Positions 16,526 through 25,607 of a stretch of DNA of 46,866 nt are shown here, piece by piece. A program made the position numbers and the translations under genes. The number at the start of each line of letters is the position of its first letter. Position 1 is the stretch's first letter. The notes under the pieces were generated by a model. The model searched no databases. It was not told where the DNA came from and saw only the letters and a list, made by a program, of their open reading frames with translations. The stretch is taken from the NCBI GenBank assembly GCA_014584305.1, contig JACTND010000256.1, forward strand, positions 1 through 46,866, read 5' to 3'. This DNA is from Planctomycetota bacterium. Lineage in GTDB: Bacteria > Planctomycetota > Planctomycetia > Pirellulales > Pirellulaceae.

Positions 16526-17209
16526 CTATTGAGGTGGCTTGATGAGTTGTAAGATTTGATTGTATTCGGGAAGTGCTCGGACCGCGTCAAAGATCGGTTC
16601 CGATTCGATTTCCTGACGATTCGCAAACCCTTGTTCAACAGCCAACTTGAGCAGGGCTAGTCCCAGCGGTTTGTCCTCCATCACTAACGCTGCTTTACTG
16701 GAATTGTAGATGGCCTCCAGAACCAAATCGCGATCATTCTGTTTCATGTCGGGGAAGTGTGGGATCACTTGACGCGCATGATATCCAGACATCATAGAGT
16801 GTTTTAGGACGTCGGCTGCTCGACCTTGTTCTTGACCTTGCCGAGCCTTTTCTTCGTGATACAGCATCAAAAAGAAATGTGGCTCGTGTGCTTCAGGCAC
16901 TAAATCCAGTGCTTCCCGAAAGCAATCAGCCGCCAAGTCAAACTCACCTTGTTGGTTCAAGGCGATTCCCTGTTCCAGCTTGACGCGCGCCTCGGCAATT
17001 CGTGAACTGAGCATTGGATCGGAGTCGTCTGCGCCGGTTTGGCTGGGGTCCGTTCGCCGTCGATTGTCTTCGTTAAAGAAATACGGCAGAACCAAAATCA
17101 ACCCCAGGACGACTGCCCCTGCCACCACCCAGAACTCGATGCGTCGATAAAACGAAGGGCGCGCGTGCATGGGTCTTCGATGATTTCGTGATTTTTGACT
17201 CATTCCCAC
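16526..17209 (-). CDS. Membrane-anchored TPR-like protein
   Basis: The 227-residue protein has a basic N-terminus, one transmembrane segment (FWVVAGAVVLGLILVLPYFF, about residues 27-46) and a helical domain with TPR-like repeats, for example LEQGIALNQQGEFDLAADCFREALDLVPEA. A second helical array follows with a YNSSKAALVMEDKPLGLALLKLAVEQGF repeat. GTG 17209 or ATG 17203 may be the start. It precedes the methyltransferase gene on the same strand. The function is unknown; TPR domains generally mediate protein contacts. Confidence 0.65.
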   Translation of the reverse strand: MGMSQKSRNHRRPMHARPSFYRRIEFWVVAGAVVLGLILVLPYFFNEDNRRRTDPSQTGADDSDPMLSSRIAEARVKLEQGIALNQQGEFDLAADCFREALDLVPEAHEPHFFLMLYHEEKARQGQEQGRAADVLKHSMMSGYHARQVIPHFPDMKQNDRDLVLEAIYNSSKAALVMEDKPLGLALLKLAVEQGFANRQEIESEPIFDAVRALPEYNQILQLIKPPQ

Positions 17210-17253
17210 CCGTATTCAACGATTCAGCCACTCAGCCAGTTCGGTTATTTGTT

Positions 17254-17259
17254 ATTATA
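17254..17259 (-). promoter_or_regulatory. Candidate -10 box for the TPR/methyltransferase operon
   Basis: A perfect TATAAT reads on the minus strand, about 45 bases upstream of the TPR gene start. No convincing -35 element is seen at the right distance. The plus-strand reading of the same AT-rich spot (TATTAT, 17253-17258) could also serve the divergent glutathione peroxidase gene. Confidence 0.35.
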
Positions 17260-17374
17260 GACCACGGTAATGTTTGCGGAACTTGATTCGCTGCCACAAG
17301 GGCCTGATCATGCGGGGGATTTATCCGCAATGAGCGGCGAATCAACGGATGGAAAGGAAACGGAGGGGCACGAC

Positions 17375-17971
17375 ATGTTGAAATTGGAAATCGTTCTGGC
17401 GTTGGTGTTTTCGATGAGCATTACTTCTTTCAGTCAGGCATGTGGACAAGACCAGGATGATGCGGATGACGCCTCTCCCGCGGCATTGAATTTTATTGTG
17501 AAATCGATAGACGGCGAGCAGGTTGATTTGCGGCAATATCAGGGGAAAGTGATTGTCGTGGTGAATGTAGCCAGCCAATGCGGCTATACGCCGCAGTATG
17601 CGCAATTACAGTCGCTGTATGAGACGTATGGCGACCAAGGCTTGGTGATTCTGGGATTCCCATGCAATCAATTCCGGGGCCAAGAGCCCAAGTCGGATGC
17701 CGAAATCAAGGAATTCTGTACTTCGACCTATCAAGTGACTTTTGACATGTTTGCGAAAATTGACGTCAATGGCGAACAGAGTAGCGACTTTTTTAAGCAC
17801 TTGCGCTCACTCGATTTGCCGCCGAAGGGGGCTGGTGACGTCAGTTGGAATTTCGAGAAATTCATTATTGATCGCCGCGGGGTACCGATCGCACGGTTTG
17901 CCACCAAGGTTCGTCCGGACAGCGAAGAATTCGTGGGCGTGATTCGGGCTGCGCTTGAGCAGCGCCCTTAG
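17375..17971 (+). CDS. Exported glutathione peroxidase-family protein
   Basis: A 198-residue thiol peroxidase from ATG 17375, which has GGAGGGG upstream. A hydrophobic export signal (residues 1-22) is followed by an acidic linker and the GPx fold. The peroxidatic Cys is in NVASQCGYTPQY (Cys69), with GFPCNQFRGQEP next and SWNFEKF supplying the Trp/Asn of the catalytic tetrad. Such Cys-type enzymes usually use thioredoxin rather than glutathione and reduce H2O2 or lipid peroxides. The signal suggests it acts outside the cytoplasm. Its stop overlaps the convergent metallo-hydrolase stop by 4 bases (TTAG). Confidence 0.88.
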   Translation: MLKLEIVLALVFSMSITSFSQACGQDQDDADDASPAALNFIVKSIDGEQVDLRQYQGKVIVVVNVASQCGYTPQYAQLQSLYETYGDQGLVILGFPCNQFRGQEPKSDAEIKEFCTSTYQVTFDMFAKIDVNGEQSSDFFKHLRSLDLPPKGAGDVSWNFEKFIIDRRGVPIARFATKVRPDSEEFVGVIRAALEQRP

Positions 17972-18711
17972 AATTCGGCCGTGTCGTCGTCTTCAGGCAC
18001 CGTGATGTTGGCGAAGATCTTGGCCACAGATTTCAGATCGAATGGCTTTTTACCTTCGTCCATCGGGTTGATGTGCGTAAGGTACAAGCGTTTTACTTGT
18101 GCGGCTGCTGCCAGTTGAGCCACGGCCGTCAAACTGGTGTGCCCTGTGATCTGTGCCCGCTCTTCGAACCCGTCGGGGAAATAACACTCGTGTACCAGCA
18201 AATCGACATCCTTGAGGTGCTTCAGATAGGGCGCGTTAGCCGAGGCAGTCGTGTCTGTGACGTACGCCATGCTATGCCCAGGCCACTCCAAACGAAATCC
18301 GGTACAGCCACCAGGGTGCGGTAGAGGAAACGTACGCATCTTGCCGCTCCCGGGAATCGCCAAATTGCCGTGTCGCAATGTTTTGAATTTGATGGGGGGT
18401 AAGACGGGAAAAATCTTGGGATGGAAAAGGCTTTCCTTGAGAATCAACTCTTGCTCGGGGGCACAATAAACGTAAGTAGCCTTGACGGGCTTGTCTCGCA
18501 GCACATCCAACAAATACGTCAAGCCCACGCAATGATCGAGGTGGATATGGCTCAAAAAGATGTGCAGTTCGGGGGTTGCAATGAGTTCGCGGGCGCGGAA
18601 AATCCCCGTCCCGGCGTCGAGCAGGATACCTAGTTCTGGGATCATCAGGCACGATGTATCCCGCCGACGGTTTGGATGGTATCCGGTAGTTCCCAAAAAA
18701 TGAAGCTTCAT
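17968..18711 (-). CDS. Metallo-beta-lactamase-fold hydrolase (RNase Z-like)
   Basis: The 247-residue protein starts MKLHFLGTTGYHPN. The metal motif SHIHLDH (His55, His57, Asp59, His60) is intact, preceded by the LLDAGTG turn. Further ligands lie in MAYVTDTTA, LVHECYFPD and GHTSLT. This is the layout of the RNase Z/ElaC and AtsA-like branch. The long flexible arm of true tRNase Z is not evident, so the substrate is open: tRNA 3' ends, cyclic phosphodiesters or another ester. Confidence 0.8.
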   Translation of the reverse strand: MKLHFLGTTGYHPNRRRDTSCLMIPELGILLDAGTGIFRARELIATPELHIFLSHIHLDHCVGLTYLLDVLRDKPVKATYVYCAPEQELILKESLFHPKIFPVLPPIKFKTLRHGNLAIPGSGKMRTFPLPHPGGCTGFRLEWPGHSMAYVTDTTASANAPYLKHLKDVDLLVHECYFPDGFEERAQITGHTSLTAVAQLAAAAQVKRLYLTHINPMDEGKKPFDLKSVAKIFANITVPEDDDTAEF

Positions 18712-18887
18712 TGCTCCGCACCAATTCGTTGATGCTCCTGTTTACGGCTATTTACCTTCGTTGTAGTATTCCATGAAACGGACGGCCTGCCTAGACGGCG
18801 GCAGGTGGTTCCGCAAGCGTCAAAAACGGGGTTCGCCATTGATGAAACTACCTGTTCGTTGGCGGACAAATCAACCTTGAGGTGTTC

Positions 18888-21431
18888 ATGCTGGTTTTTG
18901 CGGCCACGATTTTTTTGAGCGCGTTTCTGCTGTTCCAAATCCAGCCTCTCATCGCCAAAGTAATCTTGCCGTGGTTCGGCGGCGCGCCTAATGTGTGGAC
19001 TACGTGCATGTTGTTCTTTCAGGTTGTGCTCTTGGGGGGCTATCTTTACGCCCATGCGTTGAATCGACTCGTCCACGCTCGGTGGCAATGGTTGGTGCAT
19101 GGCATCCTGCTGATCTGTTCCCTGGTTACGCTCAATATAATCCCCAGCGGCGATTGGAAACCGACTCCCGAAAACTCGAACGTGATTCGAATCCTCGTCA
19201 TTCTGGCGGTGACGATCGGTCTTCCCTATTTTGTTCTTTCGACGACTGGGCCGTTGATTCAAGCAGCCTTTGCGCGCCGATTTGTTGGTCGCTCGCCGTA
19301 TAGATTGTTTGCACTATCGAATTTGGGGTCGCTCTTGGCCTTGGTAACCTTTCCGTTTTTGTTTGAGCCATTTTTCCCCACTGGACAACATGCCTGGGGC
19401 TGGACCACGTTCTATATAGTGTTTGCTGGCCTTTGCTTTTGGGCGCTAGTAATGTCGCGGCAGCCAGTTGGTTCGACTACGCCATCCAGGACTGTTGGAG
19501 CCGAAGATCCGAAAGTGGAACCGGCGGACAGTGTGCCGAGGTCAGTCGATGCGTCACGATCCACAATTTGGGAATTCGGCGCCTGGGTTGTGTTGTCGCT
19601 GGTTCCATCCGTTTTGCTTTTGGCGACGACGAACCATCTGTCGCACAGTGTTGCCGTTTTGCCCTTTCTGTGGATCGCTCCGTTGGCGTTGTATTTGGTG
19701 AGCTTTATCATTTGCTTTGAAAAGCCCGCCTGGTATCGGCGCGATGTTTGGGGAGTAGCGCTGGTGATCGGCATGACCCTCACGATTTTGGGACCGCATA
19801 TTGATCGCGCCGCAATGGCGTTGCGGGTGATGTGCTACCTGTTTGCGCTGTTCGCCGCAGCCATGGTGTGTCATGGTGAGTTGGCGGCCCTGCGCCCCGA
19901 ATCGAGACGGCTGACGCTGTACTACCTGATGATTTCAGTGGGCGGCGCTTTGGGCGGAATGTTTGTGGTCTTGGTGGCGCCCCAAGTGTTCGTGAAGTTC
20001 CACGAGTTGCAATTGGGGTTCATTGCCACGAGTGGCCTGTTTGCTTGGCGGCTGTTGGCGAATCGCGATTACCTCGCGGCATTTCGTGTCGCCTTGATCG
20101 GAAGTTGGATACTATTGTTCGTCAGTTTATTGGTCGCGCAGCTAGCGCCAGAGTTCATGAAACGGGCTCCGTTGGAGCGCGGTACGCTCGTGTTCGCTAT
20201 GTGGTTTGCGACCTTTACCAGCTTGATGCATCGTCGTGCTGAGTTTGCGATTGGCCGTGGCAGGGACACTGTTTTCGGATCCATGGCTTTGAACTCAACG
20301 ATGGGAGTGCTGATATTCGGATTATTGGTTGTCTTGACTAGTGGGCTGATGTGGTGGCCGGAGTTGGCGATTGATTTTGGATTGATCGGCGTTCTGCTGT
20401 GGGTGGCCCTTTTGGCGGTCGCGGCCTTGGTCTGTAACGGTCAGTTTCCGCCTTTGGCCAAGTATACGTCAGTTATCGCGAGTTCCTTCGTCATCGTGGC
20501 AGCGACAATCGGAACCAATTTCTGGGGCTACCAAATGGTGCACCGCGACCCGAAAGTGATTTACCAAAGCCGCGACTTTTTTGGGCTCCTCTCGATCAAC
20601 GAAGAAAAAAGCGATTTTGAGGGGGATTTACGGTCCATGTACAACGGCCAGGTTTTGCACGGTTTTCAATACATCAAGATTCCGGAAAACCGAATGCGCA
20701 GAACGACCTATTTCGGTTCGCTGAGCGGCGTTGGGATCGCGCTCGATCACCATCCGCGTCGTGAAACGGATGCATTCAAGATTGGAGTCATTGGCTTGGG
20801 TACGGGCTCCGTTGCTGTTTACGCACGGCCTGGCGATTCGTTAGTTTTTTATGAGATCAAACCTGATTGCATCCTCGCAGCAAAAAAATATTTCTACTAC
20901 CTGAGCGATAACCCCGCCGGCGAAGAGCATACGCGGGTGCAACCGCCGGAAGACGCCCGCATTGTTTTAGAGCGAGAATTGCAATCTGGCCGAAGCGAAC
21001 AGTTCGACATCCTCATCGTCGACGCGTTTTCCGGAGATTCCCCCCCCCGTCATTTATTGACGCGGGAGTCGTTCGAAGTCTATCAACGCCACACCAAAGC
21101 CGATGGGATCATTGCATTCAACATTACCAACGGGCATTTCGCCTTCAACCGTGTCATTCTTGACCTGGCGCAGCACGCGGGTTGGAAGGCGGAATGGTTT
21201 ATCTATCAACCGACTCAGAGTGGATCCGACCGGTTTCTCTACACCAGTATCTGGGCGTTGGTAACGCAAAACGAGGAGTTTCTCAACTTACCTGTTGTTC
21301 GCGAACGCAAACAATCCTGGCAAGGCGTCACTCCCGTGAAATGGACCGATGACTTTGGCGGGTTGTGGCAGATTCTGATTTTTCAAAGGCCCGCCTGGTT
21401 GCCAGAGGCGTGGTTCGGCAAGAAGTCTTGA
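18888..21431 (+). CDS. Membrane-fused spermidine synthase-like protein
   Basis: An 847-residue protein. ATG 18888 has GAGG 5 bases upstream; a GTG two codons earlier is possible. The first 540 or so residues are rich in transmembrane segments, beginning LVFAATIFLSAFLLFQIQPL, the usual start of 'fused MFS/spermidine synthase' proteins. The soluble C-terminal part is a Rossmann methyltransferase-like domain: IGVIGLGTGSVAVYARPGD at about residue 632, with Asp residues in DILIVDAFSGDSPPRHLLT at about 711. That fold matches aminopropyltransferases. Many such fusions lack polyamine-synthase activity in tests, so the reaction is not assigned. Its last 49 bases overlap the convergent kinase gene. Confidence 0.75.
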   Translation: MLVFAATIFLSAFLLFQIQPLIAKVILPWFGGAPNVWTTCMLFFQVVLLGGYLYAHALNRLVHARWQWLVHGILLICSLVTLNIIPSGDWKPTPENSNVIRILVILAVTIGLPYFVLSTTGPLIQAAFARRFVGRSPYRLFALSNLGSLLALVTFPFLFEPFFPTGQHAWGWTTFYIVFAGLCFWALVMSRQPVGSTTPSRTVGAEDPKVEPADSVPRSVDASRSTIWEFGAWVVLSLVPSVLLLATTNHLSHSVAVLPFLWIAPLALYLVSFIICFEKPAWYRRDVWGVALVIGMTLTILGPHIDRAAMALRVMCYLFALFAAAMVCHGELAALRPESRRLTLYYLMISVGGALGGMFVVLVAPQVFVKFHELQLGFIATSGLFAWRLLANRDYLAAFRVALIGSWILLFVSLLVAQLAPEFMKRAPLERGTLVFAMWFATFTSLMHRRAEFAIGRGRDTVFGSMALNSTMGVLIFGLLVVLTSGLMWWPELAIDFGLIGVLLWVALLAVAALVCNGQFPPLAKYTSVIASSFVIVAATIGTNFWGYQMVHRDPKVIYQSRDFFGLLSINEEKSDFEGDLRSMYNGQVLHGFQYIKIPENRMRRTTYFGSLSGVGIALDHHPRRETDAFKIGVIGLGTGSVAVYARPGDSLVFYEIKPDCILAAKKYFYYLSDNPAGEEHTRVQPPEDARIVLERELQSGRSEQFDILIVDAFSGDSPPRHLLTRESFEVYQRHTKADGIIAFNITNGHFAFNRVILDLAQHAGWKAEWFIYQPTQSGSDRFLYTSIWALVTQNEEFLNLPVVRERKQSWQGVTPVKWTDDFGGLWQILIFQRPAWLPEAWFGKKS

Positions 21432-22255
21432 TGGACTTGAATGAAATGCGGGCCGGGAATCGCCGCTGCCGGTCGATGAACGGGCAATTTGATCGTAAAG
21501 CATGTGCCCTGACCCAACGAGCTTTCCACACGGATTTTACCACCGTGCGCTTGAATAATCTGACGGCAGGTTGACAGTCCTAATCCAGAACCCCCTTTGC
21601 CCGATTGGTCTGGCCCGGTCTTGGTTGTGAACCGGGGCTCGAAGATCTTCGGCAAGTTTTCCGGTGCAATTCCCGTCCCAAAATCGCGAATGGACAAATC
21701 GACAGTCTGTGCCGTCTCGTCCGGTTTGAGCTGAATGATCAACCGCCCCCCTTGAGGCATAGCTTGCCGCGCGTTGATTAGCATGTTAAGTAAAACCTGC
21801 TGAATTTGATTTCCATGCGCCAACACGGCAGGCGTGGCGCTCAATTGCAGTTCCACTTGCACACGGTATTTTTGCAATTCGCGTTCGAGCAAGATCAGCG
21901 ACTCATGGATCAGGTCGGAAAGTTGCGTAGGCTCCATGGCGTCACTGCGGTTTCGCGCCATCCCCAAAACGGAGTTCGTGATCTGACACGCTCGCTGAGA
22001 CGCTGTCAGGATGCGATTGAGCGACTTGTCACGAAACGCCTGGTCTGGGTTGCGCAGGGCCATCTTGGCGTAGTTCATGACGGTCATCAGGATGTTGTTG
22101 AACTCGTGCGCAGTCGTGCTGAGCAACTGCCCAATAGCGGCAGTGCGTTGCAATTCAACAACCTCGCGCTGCAAGCGGTCATTTTCAGCGCGCAGCCGCT
22201 CAAGTTCTAACTGGAGATCGAGTTTCATCGTTAGGTCGGCTTCTGGTTGGCGCAT
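21383..22255 (-). CDS. Soluble sensor histidine kinase
   Basis: The 290-residue protein has an N-terminal coiled coil (LERLRAENDRLQREVVELQR), then an HisKA dimerisation helix with the phospho-acceptor in TTAHEFNNILM (His50). An HATPase domain follows: N box NMLINARQAMPQGG (Asn161), G1 DFGTGIAP, F box IFEPRFTTK, G2 GSGLGLS. No transmembrane segment, PAS or receiver domain is visible, and no response regulator is adjacent. The 30-residue tail after LPVH has no known domain and is encoded in the region overlapping the upstream convergent gene. The start could also be ATG 22228. Confidence 0.88.
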   Translation of the reverse strand: MRQPEADLTMKLDLQLELERLRAENDRLQREVVELQRTAAIGQLLSTTAHEFNNILMTVMNYAKMALRNPDQAFRDKSLNRILTASQRACQITNSVLGMARNRSDAMEPTQLSDLIHESLILLERELQKYRVQVELQLSATPAVLAHGNQIQQVLLNMLINARQAMPQGGRLIIQLKPDETAQTVDLSIRDFGTGIAPENLPKIFEPRFTTKTGPDQSGKGGSGLGLSTCRQIIQAHGGKIRVESSLGQGTCFTIKLPVHRPAAAIPGPHFIQVHQDFLPNHASGNQAGL

Positions 22256-22412
22256 AACGTGGATGCTAGCGATATTCGATCAACGCCTGGCCAACTGTAC
22301 AAAAATCGAGCGTTCACTCCAGCCACGCAGCAGCAAGTTCACGTGCTGGTCGTTCGATCACCTAACAATAGTTATCGGAATTTTTTCCCTGGGAATCCCC
22401 GCGAGTTCGTAC

Positions 22413-22418
22413 TATAAT
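22413..22418 (+). promoter_or_regulatory. TATAAT box for the small ORF at 22452
   Basis: A perfect TATAAT ends 33 bases upstream of the ATG. The -35 position (22390-22395, TGGGAA) is poor. A short leader of about 25 bases with a GGAGG site would result. Confidence 0.45.
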
Positions 22419-22451
22419 CCGCCGCACAAAATCCACGACATGGAGGTCGCG

Positions 22452-22667
22452 ATGAAAATAGTCGAACAACTGGAAGCCTTGCTGTTACAGGCCGAGTCGG
22501 CAGGATACCGGATTCGGTATGAGGATTTAGGCGGCGTCGGCGGTGGAATTTGCCAATTTGGCGGCGCCAAGTGGCTATTTGTGGACCTTTCCCTCGGCCC
22601 CATCGACCGCCTAGAAAAAGTCCGCGACGCCCTCCTCAAAGACCCCACCCTCTCCCAAGCCGCCTAA
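22452..22667 (+). CDS. Small conserved-looking protein, 71 residues, unknown function
   Basis: ATG 22452 follows GGAGG (22442-22446) at good spacing; an ATG at 22440 in frame overlaps that site. The acidic, Leu-rich N-terminus (MKIVEQLEALLLQAESAGYR) leads to a Gly-rich centre, YEDLGGVGGGICQFGGAKWL, and ends KVRDALLKDPTLSQAA. The single domain probably has an N-terminal helix, a beta hairpin and a C-terminal helix. It has its own likely promoter and terminator. I recognise no family. Codon use and ribosome-binding site suggest it is real. Confidence 0.65.
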   Translation: MKIVEQLEALLLQAESAGYRIRYEDLGGVGGGICQFGGAKWLFVDLSLGPIDRLEKVRDALLKDPTLSQAA

Positions 22668-22681
22668 AAACAAAAGAAGCC

Positions 22682-22740
22682 AAAAAAAGCCAAAAGGACA
22701 GGCATTATTATAGCGGCGGGGTTATTTTTGGCGTTTTTTT
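22682..22740 (+). terminator. Hairpin with T-run after the small ORF
   Basis: The A-rich stretch ending GCCAAAA (22682-22695) pairs with TTTTGGC plus a 7-T run (22726-22740), with one unpaired base. It lies 15 bases after the stop at 22667. It may act as an intrinsic terminator and also overlaps the left end of the repeat element. Confidence 0.45.
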
Positions 22741-22984
22741 CCGGCCGGCAAAGCTCTATCGCTAGTCACCGCTTGCCAAGGAAGCGAAAGAAAAAGTCTT
22801 AATGACAGGCATTTTCAAGTCGCCGGCTTTTCGAACGGTAGCTACTGCACCAGTAACAGCCCCCATGGAAGCACCAGGCCCCGAGGCGTTCAGGGCCTTC
22901 ACCGAGAGGGTCGCGTTGTCTCGAATTGAGAATTCCGCTGGGAATCCCACAAAAATGGGAAGAAACAATAATGCCTGTCCTTTT
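22692..22984. repeat. REP/MITE-like element with 18-bp inverted ends
   Basis: AAAAGGACAGGCATTATT (22692-22709) and its exact reverse complement (22967-22984) bound a 293-bp segment. A third, shorter copy of the core, GACAGGCATTTT (22804-22815), lies inside. A related copy is at 417-435. The segment fills the space between the convergent small ORF and the subtilisin gene, a usual REP position. GACAGGCATT-type repeats are consistent with REP elements moved by IS200-like (Y1) transposases, fragments of which seem present at both window edges. A short frame inside on the minus strand is probably not a gene. Confidence 0.6.
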
Positions 22985-22991
22985 AGGTGGG

Positions 22992-25607
22992 TTAGGGGGT
23001 GAGGCGGCGGAAGAGGGCTTCCAGGGCCGCTAGGGAGGCTTGGGGATCGACTGAGTACAGCGATGGGTCGTCAGATTCGGTTTCCTGGACGGTCCAGTTT
23101 TGCGATTCAGCCAAGGCCTGTCTGGTCATCCGTTCTTCTTTGGTTGGCAGGATGCTGTCATCGTGGTCGCCCAACAATTGAACGGAAAACGTCGTGGAAA
23201 TCATTGTTTCCGATCCCCGAAGGCGGTCGGCGACGGTAAGTGTTGAACCGAATCGTTCCGAAACTTCACTTGGAGAGATGCCGTTACTGTAAACAACGGA
23301 TGTTGCCCATGGAGACGACCACGCATTCGCCGTATTGAACACCAAGGCCGACGCGGCAATCGACTGGGGCACGACACGATGTTCCATGTTGAATATGGTC
23401 ACGCGTTGCCCAAGTCGTGTAAATTCGTAGCGGTTAGCGACGGCTGCATGAGACGTGAGTGGATGAGAGTTGGCAAGGTCCACCGTATCGTAGCCACCGC
23501 GCCCATTCACCGAGATGCTTGCAAATCGATAGGCGTAGTTGGCGAAGCCGGTCCCCGACATGGCCGCGGTCAATCCTGAGCCAAAGAATCGATCCGAACC
23601 CATTGAGCCAATCATTCGCAGGTCATTGATACCCGCGCCCCCATCGACTTTGATGGTGCGCAGGTCTCGACCGCGCAATTCAAATTGATCGTTGGAGGCG
23701 ACAATGTGGTTGGGACGCAAGGTAATGCGGTCCTGGCAGTCGCCTAGCTGCAGTATCAGGTTGTCTGCTCCGGCACGACCGTTGATCATGACGGTCCGAA
23801 TTTGGGAGGCTTGAAACGTGTATTCAATGCCATTGACAGTCACTTGATGATTGGCCGCGACACGATACTCAAACTGGTCCGCTTGGTTCGTTCCGTGAAT
23901 GGTAAGTCGATTGCCTACAAGTTGAACGAGGTTGATAGCACGAAATTCCCCCGATCCTTGTCCTTGAACGCGTAAAAAATAGGTTCCATCTTGAATGACC
24001 TGCGCATCCAACCGCATCTCGTTTCCTTGGATCTGGCTGGCAGCAATGACCTGCATATTCGCCCCCAGCAGTTGGAAGCTAACATTTCCGGTCTGCAGCC
24101 TGCCAACCACTGAAAGTAACCCGTTCTGCCCGGCGGTGAGTTGGTACATTTGCTGTCCATTCACGGACACGGCCCGTTCTTGAAAGAACACTTTACCCCA
24201 CGAGATGGCGTTTACATTGGGTGCGGCATACTCGGCGCGCAACTGATAGTGACCGATACCATCAGTCGTTTGAATGGAGAGTTTGTATTGATGGCCGGCC
24301 GTGACATTTATGGTCAGCGTCTGGCCGTCCCACTGTGCGTTTCCGCCGAGCGATTGGACTACAGCGCGTAATTGATGCGTCGTGTCGAGGTGTAGTTTCA
24401 ACTGGCCCGAGGCGGTTGCTGTAAAGGCGAACCAATCGACATCGTTCTTGGTCCCGATAGTCCCCGAGATCACCTGTGATTGTCCCAAATGCCCCACGGA
24501 ATGCGCCGTAGCCGCGGTATCACCGTGGACATCGACAATTACGCTGGCAATCGCCCGTTCCAGGTTCACGCGGTTATACCAAGCCGCGGTCGCCGTGTCA
24601 TAAACGCGGTCGGCGGATTGAACGAGTTTTTGGAGCAGGGTTGGCTGGCCGACTTGGTTGTGCCCCATGAAGTCGAACGCTTGGCGCAGCAGGGCGCTAG
24701 CCCCGGCGACATAGGGAGCGGCCATGCTCGTTCCCGACGCCCCCAAAAACTGGTTGCTTTGCATGCCGCCAAACAGATGGTCGGGAACGGCACTTTTAAT
24801 CGATTCGCCAGGAGCTACCAGCACGCGGTCGTTACGTTGACTAAATCCACTGAGATTCCCGGAGGGTCCATGGCTCGCGACCGGGACGACGAAACTGCTG
24901 GCAGCCGGGTAACTCAATCCAACCGCCTGGTAGTTCTGAAAGGCATTCCCCGCCGCGACGCTAATGAAAATCCCCTGCGATCGCAGGTTGGCCAACTCTG
25001 TTTCGAGCATTGCCCAATGGGGAGGGGCATTACCATTCCAATTGGCACCGAGGGACAGGTTAACGGCGGTAATTGGATTCGCAAACGAGGTCCGGTGATC
25101 GCTGACCCAGCGGAGTGCCTGCCGAACCCACTCCATTTGCCCTTGCCCTTGGTCGTTGAACACACGAAGCGCGACCAAATCGACGCCGGGCGCTACTCCC
25201 GTATGCACGGCGTGTTGGCTGCCAACGATACCAGCGACGTGTGTGCCATGGAAACCGGCCGGTCCATCGTCGTACGGATTGGCGTCGTTTTCGGCGAAGT
25301 CCCAGCCGCCGACCACGCGATGACCTGGCCCGAATCCGTTCCCAAATGCGTAATGATCCCAAGCAATACCCGAGTCGATTACGGCGATTGTCTGTCCCCG
25401 GCCATCGAAGCCGTACAAATCTCGCACGTTTTGGGCGCTGACCGCGTACCAAGTGGAGTTCGATTGACTTGAGAGAATCTCGACATCGGCCTGTGGCGCG
25501 AAGTCGGCCACGGTCAACAATGCTTGGGCCGTCAGCAAGGTGCGCGGCTCAAACTGTTCCACTTGGCACGAGCGTTGAAGCGTGGTGGCGATCGGCTGGT
25601 GGGTCAT
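22992..25607 (-). CDS. Secreted subtilisin-family (S8) serine peptidase
   Basis: The 871-residue protein lacks a classical signal peptide. Instead residues 17-28 read EQFEPRTLLTAQ, the 'LEPRxLLSA'-type motif found at the N-terminus of many planctomycete exported proteins. The S8 triad is complete: Asp78 in AVIDSGIAWD, His120 in HGTHVAG, Ser294 in GTSMAAP, with oxyanion Asn221 in AAGN. After about residue 345 come a pre-peptidase C-terminal-like domain (DVDWFAFTATASGQLKLHL) and beta-rich repeats with Asn/Gly loops. GAGG precedes ATG 25607. It probably acts outside the cytoplasm; substrates are unknown. Confidence 0.88.
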   Translation of the reverse strand: MTHQPIATTLQRSCQVEQFEPRTLLTAQALLTVADFAPQADVEILSSQSNSTWYAVSAQNVRDLYGFDGRGQTIAVIDSGIAWDHYAFGNGFGPGHRVVGGWDFAENDANPYDDGPAGFHGTHVAGIVGSQHAVHTGVAPGVDLVALRVFNDQGQGQMEWVRQALRWVSDHRTSFANPITAVNLSLGANWNGNAPPHWAMLETELANLRSQGIFISVAAGNAFQNYQAVGLSYPAASSFVVPVASHGPSGNLSGFSQRNDRVLVAPGESIKSAVPDHLFGGMQSNQFLGASGTSMAAPYVAGASALLRQAFDFMGHNQVGQPTLLQKLVQSADRVYDTATAAWYNRVNLERAIASVIVDVHGDTAATAHSVGHLGQSQVISGTIGTKNDVDWFAFTATASGQLKLHLDTTHQLRAVVQSLGGNAQWDGQTLTINVTAGHQYKLSIQTTDGIGHYQLRAEYAAPNVNAISWGKVFFQERAVSVNGQQMYQLTAGQNGLLSVVGRLQTGNVSFQLLGANMQVIAASQIQGNEMRLDAQVIQDGTYFLRVQGQGSGEFRAINLVQLVGNRLTIHGTNQADQFEYRVAANHQVTVNGIEYTFQASQIRTVMINGRAGADNLILQLGDCQDRITLRPNHIVASNDQFELRGRDLRTIKVDGGAGINDLRMIGSMGSDRFFGSGLTAAMSGTGFANYAYRFASISVNGRGGYDTVDLANSHPLTSHAAVANRYEFTRLGQRVTIFNMEHRVVPQSIAASALVFNTANAWSSPWATSVVYSNGISPSEVSERFGSTLTVADRLRGSETMISTTFSVQLLGDHDDSILPTKEERMTRQALAESQNWTVQETESDDPSLYSVDPQASLAALEALFRRLTP

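Noticed and set aside
22762..22968. A 68-codon open frame on the minus strand inside the repeat element
   Set aside because: It is made largely of repeat sequence (the core reads KMPVIK), has no convincing ribosome-binding site, and would be multiplied with every repeat copy; not called as a gene.
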